DNA of 64,000 nucleotides. It comes from CAZWCE01 sp964632505. Lineage in GTDB: Bacteria > Planctomycetota > Planctomycetia > Pirellulales > Thermoguttaceae. Position 1 is the first letter of the stretch. Every line of letters starts with the position of its first letter. Below, in pieces: positions 1 through 7,811 of this stretch. Where the stretch lies: positions 186,001 through 250,000 of the forward strand of contig CAZWCE010000005.1 in assembly GCA_964632505.1 (NCBI GenBank), written 5' to 3'. The notes beneath the pieces were generated by a model that worked only from the letters and a program-made list of their open reading frames with translations, had not been told where the DNA came from and searched no databases. Position numbers and translations under genes: made by a program.

Positions 1-2
1 CG

Positions 3-464
3 GGGTTGCCGCTGGGGCCCTTCGAGCAAAGAATAAAAATGACGACCAACTATCCTCAAATGCCGCACTTCATCTACACGATCCGCGGCATGGTCACGGG
101 AAGCATGGCGGTGATCGGCAGCGGATACAATAAAAAAACCGGCGTCCTTGAAATCGGCACCGTCCAACCGTTGGAAACGGTCATGAAAACCGTCATGCTG
201 CGGTTCAGCGGACCGAACGTCGAGGAGATCGACCCGGAGGTCGTCGAACTTCGTCCCGAGTGGATCGACGTCCAATTCGAAAAACCGATCGACGCCCAAA
301 AAGACCGGATTTTTCCGGTGACGGTCGTGATTTCGGGCGGCAGCCCCATGTCGAATTATCAAGGGCCGTCCGAAGAGCAAATGGGCATGATCCGGTTCGA
401 TCCCGGCGTGGAGGGCATTCCCGAGGTGAAATTGCTCTTGCAATTTTCCGTCGAGAAGGAATGA
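3..464 (+). CDS. DUF1573-like protein, C-terminal part (5' truncated)
   Basis: The frame is open to the left edge of the window, so the true start lies outside. The visible 150 or so residues begin with a G-P-F-E-Q-R-I-K-M-T-T-N stretch followed by a beta-strand-rich region. This resembles the 'xGpfeqxixvtTNdP' signature of DUF1573 (Ig-like) proteins, which are common exported proteins in planctomycetes. No transmembrane segment or catalytic motif is visible in this part. It ends at a TGA about 250 bases before the next gene. The family call rests on one short signature and is inferred; another Ig-like exported protein is possible. Confidence 0.5.
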   Translation, partial: GLPLGPFEQRIKMTTNYPQMPHFIYTIRGMVTGSMAVIGSGYNKKTGVLEIGTVQPLETVMKTVMLRFSGPNVEEIDPEVVELRPEWIDVQFEKPIDAQKDRIFPVTVVISGGSPMSNYQGPSEEQMGMIRFDPGVEGIPEVKLLLQFSVEKE

Positions 465-717
465 TCTCGCCCGCGTTGGGGGGCTTCCTAAAGGGGCGCT
501 TTTTTGGTGGTCGGTCGGCGAAGGCGATCTTCCGGAAAACTGCTCTGGCATCCGTTAGAACTATTTGCTAAGCTCCGCCGAGATCGGCCTCTGCGATCGG
601 CCTTTCGGGCCCCTTGTGCCCGAAAGCTCCGCTGGAACGGAAATCCTGAGAGGACCGGACCTTCGCGATCGAGTTTTTCACCAACCCTTTCCCCTGAACA
701 GAATTCGAAATATCGAT

Positions 718-3258
718 ATGATGCGTGCCTCAAATCATTACTGGTTGCTCTATCTCGGTTCGGTGCTGTTGACGTTTTTGGCTCTTTCCTGGGGCCTTTC
801 CGGATGTACCTCTCCGACGGAGGAGCCTCCGACCGATGCGCCGGCCAAGGAAGAGGAGAAAGAGGTTTCCTCGAATCCGCGACAGGAGCGGTCCTCCGAC
901 ACGCAGACGCATTCCCCGGAAACGCCGGGCACCGAGCATGCTGCGAGTGCCCGGGAGACCGGCACCATGGGGCTTTCCGGCGTTCCTTCGGCGATGACAC
1001 CTTCCGGCGGGGAGCTTGGGGGGCATTCAATCCCCACGGAAGAAGGGGGCGTGGCGCCTCCGGTGATCGGTTTGAGGGAGAGCACTTCGGGATCCGAAAC
1101 TCCGACCGAAAAGACGACCCGATCGTTTGACGAAGTGTCCAGTGCGGGGATGCCGAAAATATCCTCCGGATTAGCCCCCCCGAACATCTCCGGGGAAGTG
1201 TCGGTGGGGAGCCGTTTCGACAACCCCGTCGTCCCGCAAGCATCATCTTCATCTTCATCTTCATCCGAAATGAGCCGCTCGGGGGAAGAAACGATCCCTC
1301 CCGACGATTCCACGCAGTCCCGTCCTGATCCCCTTCCGACATCGCCGGAGGATTCCGCCGGAGACACCGTCGCCGTGACGCCAATGGAGAATTCCGGAAA
1401 TCCCTCGAGTGCCGGAACGGTCTCGGAGGTGGTTACCAAGCCGCAAGCATCCCTCGAGAGCGTCAACCCCCTTCGAGCCGATGAACAACAGTTTGGTGGG
1501 CCCTCGCCCTCCCAAGGCGGTTCGGAAGCGACTTCCTCCGAACCCCCGGGGCCCGCCGGTTCCGCGCCCGGAGTGACGTCGTCCGATCATGCCGAAATTC
1601 CCCCTTCGGCATCGCCGGGGGCGGCGGAGGAGGTGAATCCGACGCACCGTTCTCCGAGTGAGTCCGGGGCCTTTTCCGAGCCGATCGCTCCCGCGGTTTC
1701 CGGTCAACCGGTCGCCCGACAAGCGGTGCCGTCCACGCCTTACACCGAAGCGGCCGCGCCTTCCCCGTCGTCGACGCCTGATCCTGAAGAGACCCCGGCG
1801 GTGGAGACGATCGCTTCGCACACGAAGACCGAGGCGGTCGCCAAGGAGCCGGAGCTCGATTACGATCCGGTTGCGGAAAACGGCACGTTTTTCAACGGTT
1901 GGGAGGATCCCCGGCTGGTCCTGGTGTTCACCGGGTGCCAGGACGGTTATCTGGAGCCGTGCGGCTGTGCGGGGTTGGCGAAGATGAAGGGGGGCCTCAG
2001 CCGACGTTATACCTTTTTCGAAGGGCTCGAAAAACTCGGTTGGCCGGTTCTGGCGCTCGATGTCGGCGGTTTGATCAAAGGTTTCGGCAGGCAGGCCGAA
2101 CTCAAGTTCCAGTTGACCAACGAAGCGATGCGCCAGATGGATTACGACGCCATCGGTCTGGGGGAGTCCGACTTGAAACTCCCGGCTGGTGAACTGCTGA
2201 CCGTCACGGCGAACATGCCGGAGAATCCCAGCCCGTTCGTCTCGGCGAACGTCGCCGTCTATGCTTTCGATCCGACGATGACCGCCCCTTACAAGATACT
2301 CGGCATCAACGGCCTGAAAATCGGGGTGACCTCGGTCCTGGGGGATCACCACCGCCAGGCGGTCAGCAATCCCGACGTCATGATGGCCGAGGCGGAGGAA
2401 AGCATCCGCGATGTGCTGCCGAAGCTCAAGGAAGCCCGATGCAATCTCTTGGTGCTCCTGTCGCACGCTTCGGCGAAGCAGACGAAGGACTTGGCCAATA
2501 TGTTTCCCGAGTTCCGGATCGTCGCCACTGCCGACACCCCGCCCGAGCCGCCGCTGAAGCCGAAAATGATCAACGGCGACCAGTACTACTTGGAAGTCGG
2601 CGAAAAAGGGAAATACGCCGTCGTCGTCGGCATTTTCAATGATGAAGATCCGCAAAAGCGGGTCCGTTATCAGCGTGTGGCGCTCGATTCCCGTTATGAA
2701 AATTCCCCCGAGATCCTCCAGTTGATGGCCGATTACCAGGCCCAGCTCAAGGCCGATGGTTTCGAGGGGCTCGGTATTCGACCGGTGCCGTTGGCCAAGT
2801 CGGAGTTGATGGGCACGTTCGTCGGTTCCCGCGCCTGCGAGAATTGCCACGAAGACGAATACGAAATCTGGGAGGATTCGGGACATGCCCATGCCTGGCA
2901 TACGATCGTCGAGATCTCGAAGCCGTCGCGGGAATTCGATCCGGAATGCATCAGTTGTCACGTGATCGGTTGGCATCCGACCGAGTACTTCCCGTACGAG
3001 AGCGGATTCTTGGGCGTGAAAGAGACGCCCCACTTGAAAAACGTCGGCTGCGAGAGCTGCCACGGACCGGGCGAGGAGCACATCAAAGCGGAAGAACACG
3101 GCGACGTGGCCACCCAGGAGCGTTTACGCGAAGCGGTACGGCTTCCCATGCGGGAGGCCGAAAAGTTCTGCTATCGGTGTCACGATCTGGACAACAGCCC
3201 CGCGTTCGACTTCGAAACCTACTGGCCGAAGGTCGATCATCGCCTCTTCAAGGATTAG
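718..3258 (+). CDS. Lipoprotein with metallophosphatase-like and tetrahaem cytochrome c domains
   Basis: The 846-residue product starts at an ATG-ATG pair; the frame is open further upstream, but a lipoprotein signal begins here (hydrophobic run, then L-S-G-C with lipidated Cys about 30). Residues 31-380 are a Pro/Ser/Glu-rich linker with a run of Ser codons near 1247-1267. From about 395 to 660 there is a 5'-nucleotidase/UshA-like metallophosphatase-type region, opening with a T-G-C-Q-D-G-Y-L-E-P-C-G-C segment. The C-terminus carries four CxxCH haem motifs: CENCH (about 707), CISCH (744), CESCH (778) and CYRCH (818), spaced like a cytochrome c554-type domain. It is probably anchored outside the cytoplasmic membrane and acts in electron transfer; substrate unknown. 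Haem attachment is established for the motif; the combined role is inference. Confidence 0.8.
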   Translation: MMRASNHYWLLYLGSVLLTFLALSWGLSGCTSPTEEPPTDAPAKEEEKEVSSNPRQERSSDTQTHSPETPGTEHAASARETGTMGLSGVPSAMTPSGGELGGHSIPTEEGGVAPPVIGLRESTSGSETPTEKTTRSFDEVSSAGMPKISSGLAPPNISGEVSVGSRFDNPVVPQASSSSSSSSEMSRSGEETIPPDDSTQSRPDPLPTSPEDSAGDTVAVTPMENSGNPSSAGTVSEVVTKPQASLESVNPLRADEQQFGGPSPSQGGSEATSSEPPGPAGSAPGVTSSDHAEIPPSASPGAAEEVNPTHRSPSESGAFSEPIAPAVSGQPVARQAVPSTPYTEAAAPSPSSTPDPEETPAVETIASHTKTEAVAKEPELDYDPVAENGTFFNGWEDPRLVLVFTGCQDGYLEPCGCAGLAKMKGGLSRRYTFFEGLEKLGWPVLALDVGGLIKGFGRQAELKFQLTNEAMRQMDYDAIGLGESDLKLPAGELLTVTANMPENPSPFVSANVAVYAFDPTMTAPYKILGINGLKIGVTSVLGDHHRQAVSNPDVMMAEAEESIRDVLPKLKEARCNLLVLLSHASAKQTKDLANMFPEFRIVATADTPPEPPLKPKMINGDQYYLEVGEKGKYAVVVGIFNDEDPQKRVRYQRVALDSRYENSPEILQLMADYQAQLKADGFEGLGIRPVPLAKSELMGTFVGSRACENCHEDEYEIWEDSGHAHAWHTIVEISKPSREFDPECISCHVIGWHPTEYFPYESGFLGVKETPHLKNVGCESCHGPGEEHIKAEEHGDVATQERLREAVRLPMREAEKFCYRCHDLDNSPAFDFETYWPKVDHRLFKD

Positions 3259-3603
3259 ACGCTTTCGCGACGAACGGTTCGCCGGATGCCCGAACGCCTG
3301 TCTGCTTTTTTCGCCCTTTTGCCGGAATATTTCGAAGAACCACACGATATCCGGGGAATTTCATGAGGACGCCATTTGCTTTTCCGAACCCGTGAGCGAT
3401 ACTTTTTGAGGGGAGGGGATTTCGAGCATCCTGATGCAAATCATCGATTGGTCCGAGCATCCTCTTCCTTGGATTTCGATTCACGCTCATGCAGGTTCGT
3501 GGAAGTAGTGGTACGCTGGCTACTGCGTTTGATTCCGTTGGGTCGGGCGCTCGTCCGCCACCTTCGGTGCATTTCTTGAGCGACACCCAAAGAGGAGCCG
3601 ACG
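3259..3603. other. Intergenic gap, no gene seen
   Basis: About 345 bases between the tetrahaem lipoprotein gene and the HPt gene. No convincing terminator, RNA or promoter is visible. A Shine-Dalgarno-like AAAGAGGAG lies just upstream of the HPt start. Confidence 0.5.
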
Positions 3604-3978
3604 ATGACCGTCCTCGATTTCAAACAACTCAGTGCTCTGGCGATGGGGGATCAAGAGTTCATGGGCGAGTTGGCCCAGGATTATCGCCACGATCTCCAGG
3701 AGCAGATGGAACTGCTTCTGCATCAAATAGAAGGAGACGAGCTCGATATGCAACAGATCCGTCGGATCGTCCATACGATCAAAGGACTGGCGGCGAATGT
3801 AGGAGGGCAGGAATTGGCGGACTTGGCGCGATTGATCGAGAAAGAGACTCTCGACGAGGAAGGCCCCGACCGGCTCCGAGCCCGGGCCGTCCCGCTGAAG
3901 AGTGAGACGACGCTCCTGCTCGAAGCGCTGGAAAGCATTCACGAACTGGGTCGGGAAACGCGGCAATCGATTCAGTAA
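3604..3978 (+). CDS. Stand-alone histidine phosphotransfer (HPt) protein
   Basis: A 124-residue, mostly helical protein. The H-T-I-K-G-L-A-A-N-V-G-G motif around His57 is the phospho-accepting site of HPt four-helix-bundle domains. Such proteins relay phosphate between hybrid kinases and response regulators in the cytoplasm. There is no fused kinase or receiver, so its partners lie elsewhere; the hybrid kinase at 27.9 kb has its own HPt. AAAGAGGAG upstream supports the start. It appears monocistronic and is followed by the tRNA promoter. Confidence 0.85.
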   Translation: MTVLDFKQLSALAMGDQEFMGELAQDYRHDLQEQMELLLHQIEGDELDMQQIRRIVHTIKGLAANVGGQELADLARLIEKETLDEEGPDRLRARAVPLKSETTLLLEALESIHELGRETRQSIQ

Positions 3979-4030
3979 CTCCTTTTCGTGAAAGCAATTG
4001 CGTCGGAAAACGATCTCGGGAAGAAAGGGC

Positions 4031-4058
4031 TTGAATTCTTCTTTCACGTCCGTATAAT
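4031..4058 (+). promoter_or_regulatory. Sigma70-like promoter of tRNA-Gly
   Basis: TTGAAT at 4031-4036 and a perfect TATAAT at 4053-4058 are separated by 16 bases. The tRNA begins 63 bases after the -10 box. The element is clear by eye; the exact transcription start is not known. Confidence 0.7.
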
Positions 4059-4120
4059 GAAGCGCCGACACAAAACGACCGTTTCGCCTTCATGGTGAAC
4101 GGTGATGGTTTTTCGATTTT

Positions 4121-4191
4121 GCGCCTGTGGTGTAGCGGTAACACGGTAGCTTCCCAAGCTCCAGTTGAGGGTTCGACTCCCTTCAGGCGCT
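4121..4191 (+). tRNA. tRNA-Gly (anticodon CCC)
   Basis: A cloverleaf can be drawn by eye. The acceptor stem is GCGCCTG/CAGGCGC, the D stem GTGT/ACAC, the anticodon loop TTCCCAA (anticodon CCC), and the T arm GAGGG-TTCGACT-CCCTT. The anticodon stem has one T-C mismatch. CCA is not encoded. The gene has its own promoter upstream and an intrinsic terminator about 50 bases downstream, so it seems to be a single-gene unit. Confidence 0.93.
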
Positions 4192-4237
4192 TCTATACAC
4201 TTGTACAGTAACGAACAGAAATGAATGGAACGGAATA

Positions 4238-4262
4238 AGCCTGGAAATCCCAGGCTTTTTCT
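4238..4262 (+). terminator. Intrinsic terminator after tRNA-Gly
   Basis: A 7-bp stem AGCCTGG/CCAGGCT with a 4-base loop is followed directly by a T tract. Confidence 0.85.
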
Positions 4263-4362
4263 GTTTCTTGAAAAAACCGCTTCACCGATGTTCGGTCTTG
4301 GTGTTGCGTCTACCTCGGAGCGCCGAAGTCGGCGCAGCCGGCGTGCGGGAAGTGCTTGACGG

Positions 4363-4659
4363 TCAAGGTTCCGGGAGTTGGTCCGCGTCGGTTTTCTGGA
4401 GTTGGTCCGGGTCGGTTTTTTCGAGGATATTCTTGATTTTCCGAGGTGCGCGTTGTTCCACCTTTCGCATCATCTCGTGGAATCTCGGATTGCGTCTTCG
4501 GGAGGTTTGGAGGAGGTTTTGGAGCGTCTTGCTGGAACCGATCAACATTGAGATGCCGACCGCCATCAGAACCGCTCCGATGGGAATCGGCAAAGGGAAG
4601 GTGATCATGCCGACAAGGATGATGAAGACGGCGGAAATCTGGAAAGCGATTCGGTACAT
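4363..4659 (-). CDS. Small two-helix membrane protein
   Basis: The 98-residue product is read from an ATG at 4659; the frame stays open upstream, but that part has no protein-like character. An N-terminal region of about 45 residues holds two hydrophobic helices separated by a T-F-P-L-P-I-P-I turn. A basic tail of about 50 residues (R-R-R-N-P-R-F-H-E-M-M-R-K) follows. The layout resembles small PGPGW/DUF454-like inner-membrane proteins, but the match is only in topology. GAAGAG sits upstream of the start. Function is unknown. It converges with the tRNA unit. Confidence 0.55.
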   Translation of the reverse strand: MYRIAFQISAVFIILVGMITFPLPIPIGAVLMAVGISMLIGSSKTLQNLLQTSRRRNPRFHEMMRKVEQRAPRKIKNILEKTDPDQLQKTDADQLPEP

Positions 4660-5129
4660 GATTGCGGAACTCTTCTTTCGGAAACAGCTCCCTTTTGCCG
4701 GACAAAGGGCCGCCGGCAGCGGACGACATGAACAAAAATAATTGAGAAAGATCGGGTTTTCAACCGCGATCTCGAAAGAAGAGGGAAATACGCCCAACGC
4801 AAGCGTCCCGGACGGCTCTCCCCGTTGCCACGCAAGGAAACGCTCGTCGGCAAATGGCTCCACATCGACGACTTCGAAGAGGGTTTTCCCCGGCTCTCTT
4901 GAAGGAACCGTGATCGCCCTATTACAATGGGGCAGACCGCGATGGCTTTCCCGCAGCGGTAGACGCGCCCGCAGCTCTCTGTCGCGGCGCCGTACGACCC
5001 GAAAATCCGCCCGAAAAAAGCGAAGCAGCAGAAAAAGCAGGCGCAAGGCGAACGAGGAACATTGAATGCCCCGAAAGCTCATTGGGGGAAAGGTCGGAAT
5101 CCCATGAATCCGAAGGAGCGCAGTTGAAC
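4660..5129. other. Intergenic stretch with a candidate promoter only
   Basis: About 470 bases between the small membrane protein gene and the FAH-family gene. Short open frames here are very Arg/Ser-rich and look non-coding. A candidate rightward promoter is listed separately; nothing else is supported. Confidence 0.5.
4899..4928 (+). promoter_or_regulatory. Candidate promoter for the FAH-family gene
   Basis: TTGAAG at 4899-4904 and TACAAT at 4923-4928 with an 18-base spacer. It would give a leader of roughly 195 bases. Moderate consensus match only. Confidence 0.4.
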
Positions 5130-5981
5130 ATGAAACTCGCGACGTATCGAAGTGAAACGGGCCCGAGAGTCGCCGGCGTGCGGCCGGAGGGATTGGTCGA
5201 TCTGAATCAGGCCGATGCTTCGGTCCCGCATTGCATCAAGCTGCTTCTGGCCCAAGGGGCTTCGGGACGAGAAAAGGCCCGGGCGGCCATGGAGCAGGGG
5301 GCGCCGTTTCCCGCTTCGAGCGTAGAGATCCTCCCCCCGATCCCCAGCCCCGGAAAGATCCTCTGCGTTGGCGTGAACTACGCCGATCACGCCGCGGAGA
5401 CGGGGCTCGAGCCGCCGGAGAAGCCCATTATCTTCTGCAAACTCGACACGGCGCTTTCGGCCGACGGGCGCCCCATTTGCCTTCCTCCGGTGAGTCGGCG
5501 GGTCGATTACGAGGCCGAACTGGTCCTGGTCGTCGGCAAGCAGGGGCGAAACATCGAGCGGGAAGAGGCGATGGACTATGTCGGGGGATACACGTGCGGC
5601 AACGATGTCTCGGCACGCGATTGGCAGAAGGAGACCCCCGGCGGCCAGTGGCTTTTGGGCAAGTCGTTCGATACGTTCGCTCCGGTCGGACCGCATCTGG
5701 TGACCGTCGACGAAGTGCCTCCGCCGGTGCATCTGGGGATCCGGTTGCAACTGAACGGTCAGGTCATGCAGGACTCGAACACCTCGCAGTTCATGTTCGA
5801 CATCCCTACATTGATCGCCTACATCTCCCAGGTGACGACGCTCCAAGTCGGCGACCTCATCTTCACCGGAACGCCTTCGGGGGTAGGCGACGGCCGCAAG
5901 CCGCCGGTCTATCTCCGCCCGGCCGACACGGTCGAGGTGGTCATCGAGAAGATCGGCCGGTTGCGCAATCCGGTCGTTTGA
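5130..5981 (+). CDS. Fumarylacetoacetate hydrolase (FAH) family protein
   Basis: A 283-residue enzyme of the FAH / 2-hydroxyhepta-2,4-dienedioate isomerase family, cytosolic and metal-dependent. The start at 5130 is chosen because AAGGAG lies about 11 bases upstream; an earlier in-frame TTG has no such support. A short N-terminal domain is followed by the core beginning near residue 77 (I-L-C-V-G-V-N-Y-A-D-H). The metal ligands are visible as the D-Y-E-A-E motif (Glu128, Glu130) and the Asp159 of G-N-D-V-S-A-R-D-W-Q. The F-T-G-T-P-S-G-V-G signature is present near the C-terminus. Members cleave or isomerise beta-diketo or enol acids in aromatic or sugar-acid breakdown; the substrate here cannot be read from sequence. 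Confidence 0.88.
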   Translation: MKLATYRSETGPRVAGVRPEGLVDLNQADASVPHCIKLLLAQGASGREKARAAMEQGAPFPASSVEILPPIPSPGKILCVGVNYADHAAETGLEPPEKPIIFCKLDTALSADGRPICLPPVSRRVDYEAELVLVVGKQGRNIEREEAMDYVGGYTCGNDVSARDWQKETPGGQWLLGKSFDTFAPVGPHLVTVDEVPPPVHLGIRLQLNGQVMQDSNTSQFMFDIPTLIAYISQVTTLQVGDLIFTGTPSGVGDGRKPPVYLRPADTVEVVIEKIGRLRNPVV

Positions 5982-6070
5982 TCTTTCTTTCATCCTACCG
6001 TTCCTTTCACCCTGCATTATTCAAAAAGAGAAAAAGGGGCAGTGCGCCGCCGAGAACGGGGCTGATCAAT

Positions 6071-6099
6071 TTGACAGGGCGTTCCGGTTTTGCTGTAAT
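6071..6099 (+). promoter_or_regulatory. Sigma70-like promoter of the Gfo/Idh/MocA gene
   Basis: Consensus TTGACA at 6071-6076, a 17-base spacer and TGTAAT at 6094-6099. The gene therefore appears to be transcribed separately from the FAH gene just upstream, with a leader of about 120 bases. Confidence 0.7.
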
Positions 6100-6223
6100 A
6101 GAGAGGAGTACGCAAAGGTATTTCGGTCCGAGATCGTATCGCTTCCCTTCTTTTTTTAAGTTCTTGAGTGAAACGTGGGGGAAGCCGGTTTCGAGCATGT
6201 CTTTTTCCAAAGGAGGTAGGAAG

Positions 6224-7690
6224 GTGTCGCATCTTTCCAGAAGATCGTTTCTTAAGCGGTCCACCGCGGCGGGGGTTGCCGCTTCGTTCGCCATTTCGGG
6301 GACTCAGTGCTCGGGGAACATCATGGGGGCGAACGATCGCATCCGCATCGGCGTGGCCGGGATCAACGGTCGCGGGGGCTCGCACATCAATGCATTCGGG
6401 GGACAGGAAAATGTCGAGGTCTCCTGCCTGATCGACCCGGACAGCTCGCTGTTCGAGGGACGTCAAAAGATGATCAAAGAGAAGTTCGGCAACACGCCCA
6501 AGTGCTACCAGGACATCCGCGAGGCGTTGGAGGACAAAGAGCTCGACGCCGTCTCCATCGCCACCTGCAATCACTGGCACTCGCTCATCACCGTTTGGGC
6601 CTGCCAGGCAGGCAAGGACGTGTACGTCGAGAAGCCCTGCAGCCACAATGTGTTCGAGGGGCGTCAGTGTGTCGAGGCGGCGAAGAAATACGACCGTGTC
6701 GTGCAGCACGGGACCCAGAGTCGGACCTCGAACGGCTGGGCGAAGACGGTCGCCGCGATCGCCAGCGGCAAGTACGGCAAACTCAAAGTTGCCCGGGGAT
6801 TCTGCTGCAAACCGCGATGGTCGATCGGCTTCAAGGAAGTGGAGACCCCGCCGGAACACCTCGATTTCAACCTCTGGCTCGGGCCGGCGCCGGAACAGCC
6901 CTTCCACCGCAACCTGGTCCATTACAACTGGCACTGGTTTTGGGATACCGGCAACGGCGACGTCGGCAACCAGGGCGTTCACCAGATGGACATCGCCCGA
7001 TGGGGTGTCAGCGCGGCGCTGCCGGGAGTCACCTTGCCCAAGAGCGTCGTTTCGATGGGGGCCCGCTACGTCAACGAACCGGACCACGGATACAAAGACC
7101 AGGGCGAGACGCCGAACCAGCAACTCTGCGTGCACGATTTCGGCGACGACGTCCTTTTGGTCTTCGAAACCCGGGGACTGGTCGGCAAACACGACGAGTG
7201 GCCCCGTATCGTCGACAACTACTTCTATACCGACGAGGGCATCCTCTACGGCGGCGGAAAGTTCAAGCCGCACGGCTCCGACGAAACGGTCTCGGTCGAT
7301 GTGGAATACGATTCCCGCTCCGGAAATCCGTTCTCCAATTTCACCGACGTCATGCGGAGCCGAAAGCTCGAGGATCTCGACGCCTGCATCACCGAAGGCC
7401 ATCCCTCCTCGGCACTCTGCCATTTGGGCAACATCTCCTACCGCTTGGGCGAAGTGGCCGCCGAGGACCAGATCGTCGAGCGCATGGGCGAGAACGACGT
7501 TGTTCAGGAGTCGCTCGCTGCGGTGACCGAGAACGTCAAGGGCGTTTTCCCCGAACTCGATCCGGCCTTCACTCTCGGTCCGAAGCTGAAGTTCGATCCG
7601 GAAAAGGAACAGTTCGTCGGCAACGCCGAGGCGGACAAGCTGCTCACGCGCGACTATCGCGAGCCGTTCGCCGTACCGGAGATCTCTTGA
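6224..7690 (+). CDS. Tat-exported Gfo/Idh/MocA family oxidoreductase
   Basis: The 488-residue product starts at a GTG. AGGAGG at 6211-6216 lies 7 bases upstream, which decides against the in-frame ATG at 6197 that precedes the ribosome-binding site. The N-terminus has a twin-arginine signal (S-R-R-S-F-L-K-R, then a hydrophobic stretch). The NAD(P)-binding Rossmann motif R-I-G-V-A-G-I-N-G-R-G-G follows near residue 40, and the family's E-K-P motif appears in V-Y-V-E-K-P-C. Members are oxidoreductases acting mostly on sugars or inositols. Tat-exported versions are very abundant in planctomycetes and are thought to act on polysaccharide breakdown products outside the cytoplasm. Substrate unknown. 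It has its own promoter and terminator. Confidence 0.9.
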   Translation: MSHLSRRSFLKRSTAAGVAASFAISGTQCSGNIMGANDRIRIGVAGINGRGGSHINAFGGQENVEVSCLIDPDSSLFEGRQKMIKEKFGNTPKCYQDIREALEDKELDAVSIATCNHWHSLITVWACQAGKDVYVEKPCSHNVFEGRQCVEAAKKYDRVVQHGTQSRTSNGWAKTVAAIASGKYGKLKVARGFCCKPRWSIGFKEVETPPEHLDFNLWLGPAPEQPFHRNLVHYNWHWFWDTGNGDVGNQGVHQMDIARWGVSAALPGVTLPKSVVSMGARYVNEPDHGYKDQGETPNQQLCVHDFGDDVLLVFETRGLVGKHDEWPRIVDNYFYTDEGILYGGGKFKPHGSDETVSVDVEYDSRSGNPFSNFTDVMRSRKLEDLDACITEGHPSSALCHLGNISYRLGEVAAEDQIVERMGENDVVQESLAAVTENVKGVFPELDPAFTLGPKLKFDPEKEQFVGNAEADKLLTRDYREPFAVPEIS

Positions 7691-7730
7691 TCGACACAAG
7701 TGAACCGCGAATCGGTTCCGCCTAGAAGTA

Positions 7731-7779
7731 AAAAAAAGGTGCCGCCGGGAGTGGGTTTCCAGCGGTACCTCTCTTTTTA
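7731..7779. terminator. Bidirectional intrinsic terminator between convergent genes
   Basis: An 8-bp stem GGTGCCGC/GCGGTACC (one G-T pair) is flanked by an A7 run on the left and a T5 run on the right. It can therefore serve both the oxidoreductase gene and leuA. Confidence 0.7.
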
Positions 7780-7811
7780 TACTGATCAGGTAGATTTTTT
7801 CTTTTTCTCGG

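Noticed and set aside
4742..5065. A 107-codon frame with an Arg/Lys/Ser-rich end that resembles a histone-like tail.
   Set aside because: No ribosome-binding site, a promoter-like element lies inside it, and the composition is that expected of a GC-rich shadow frame.
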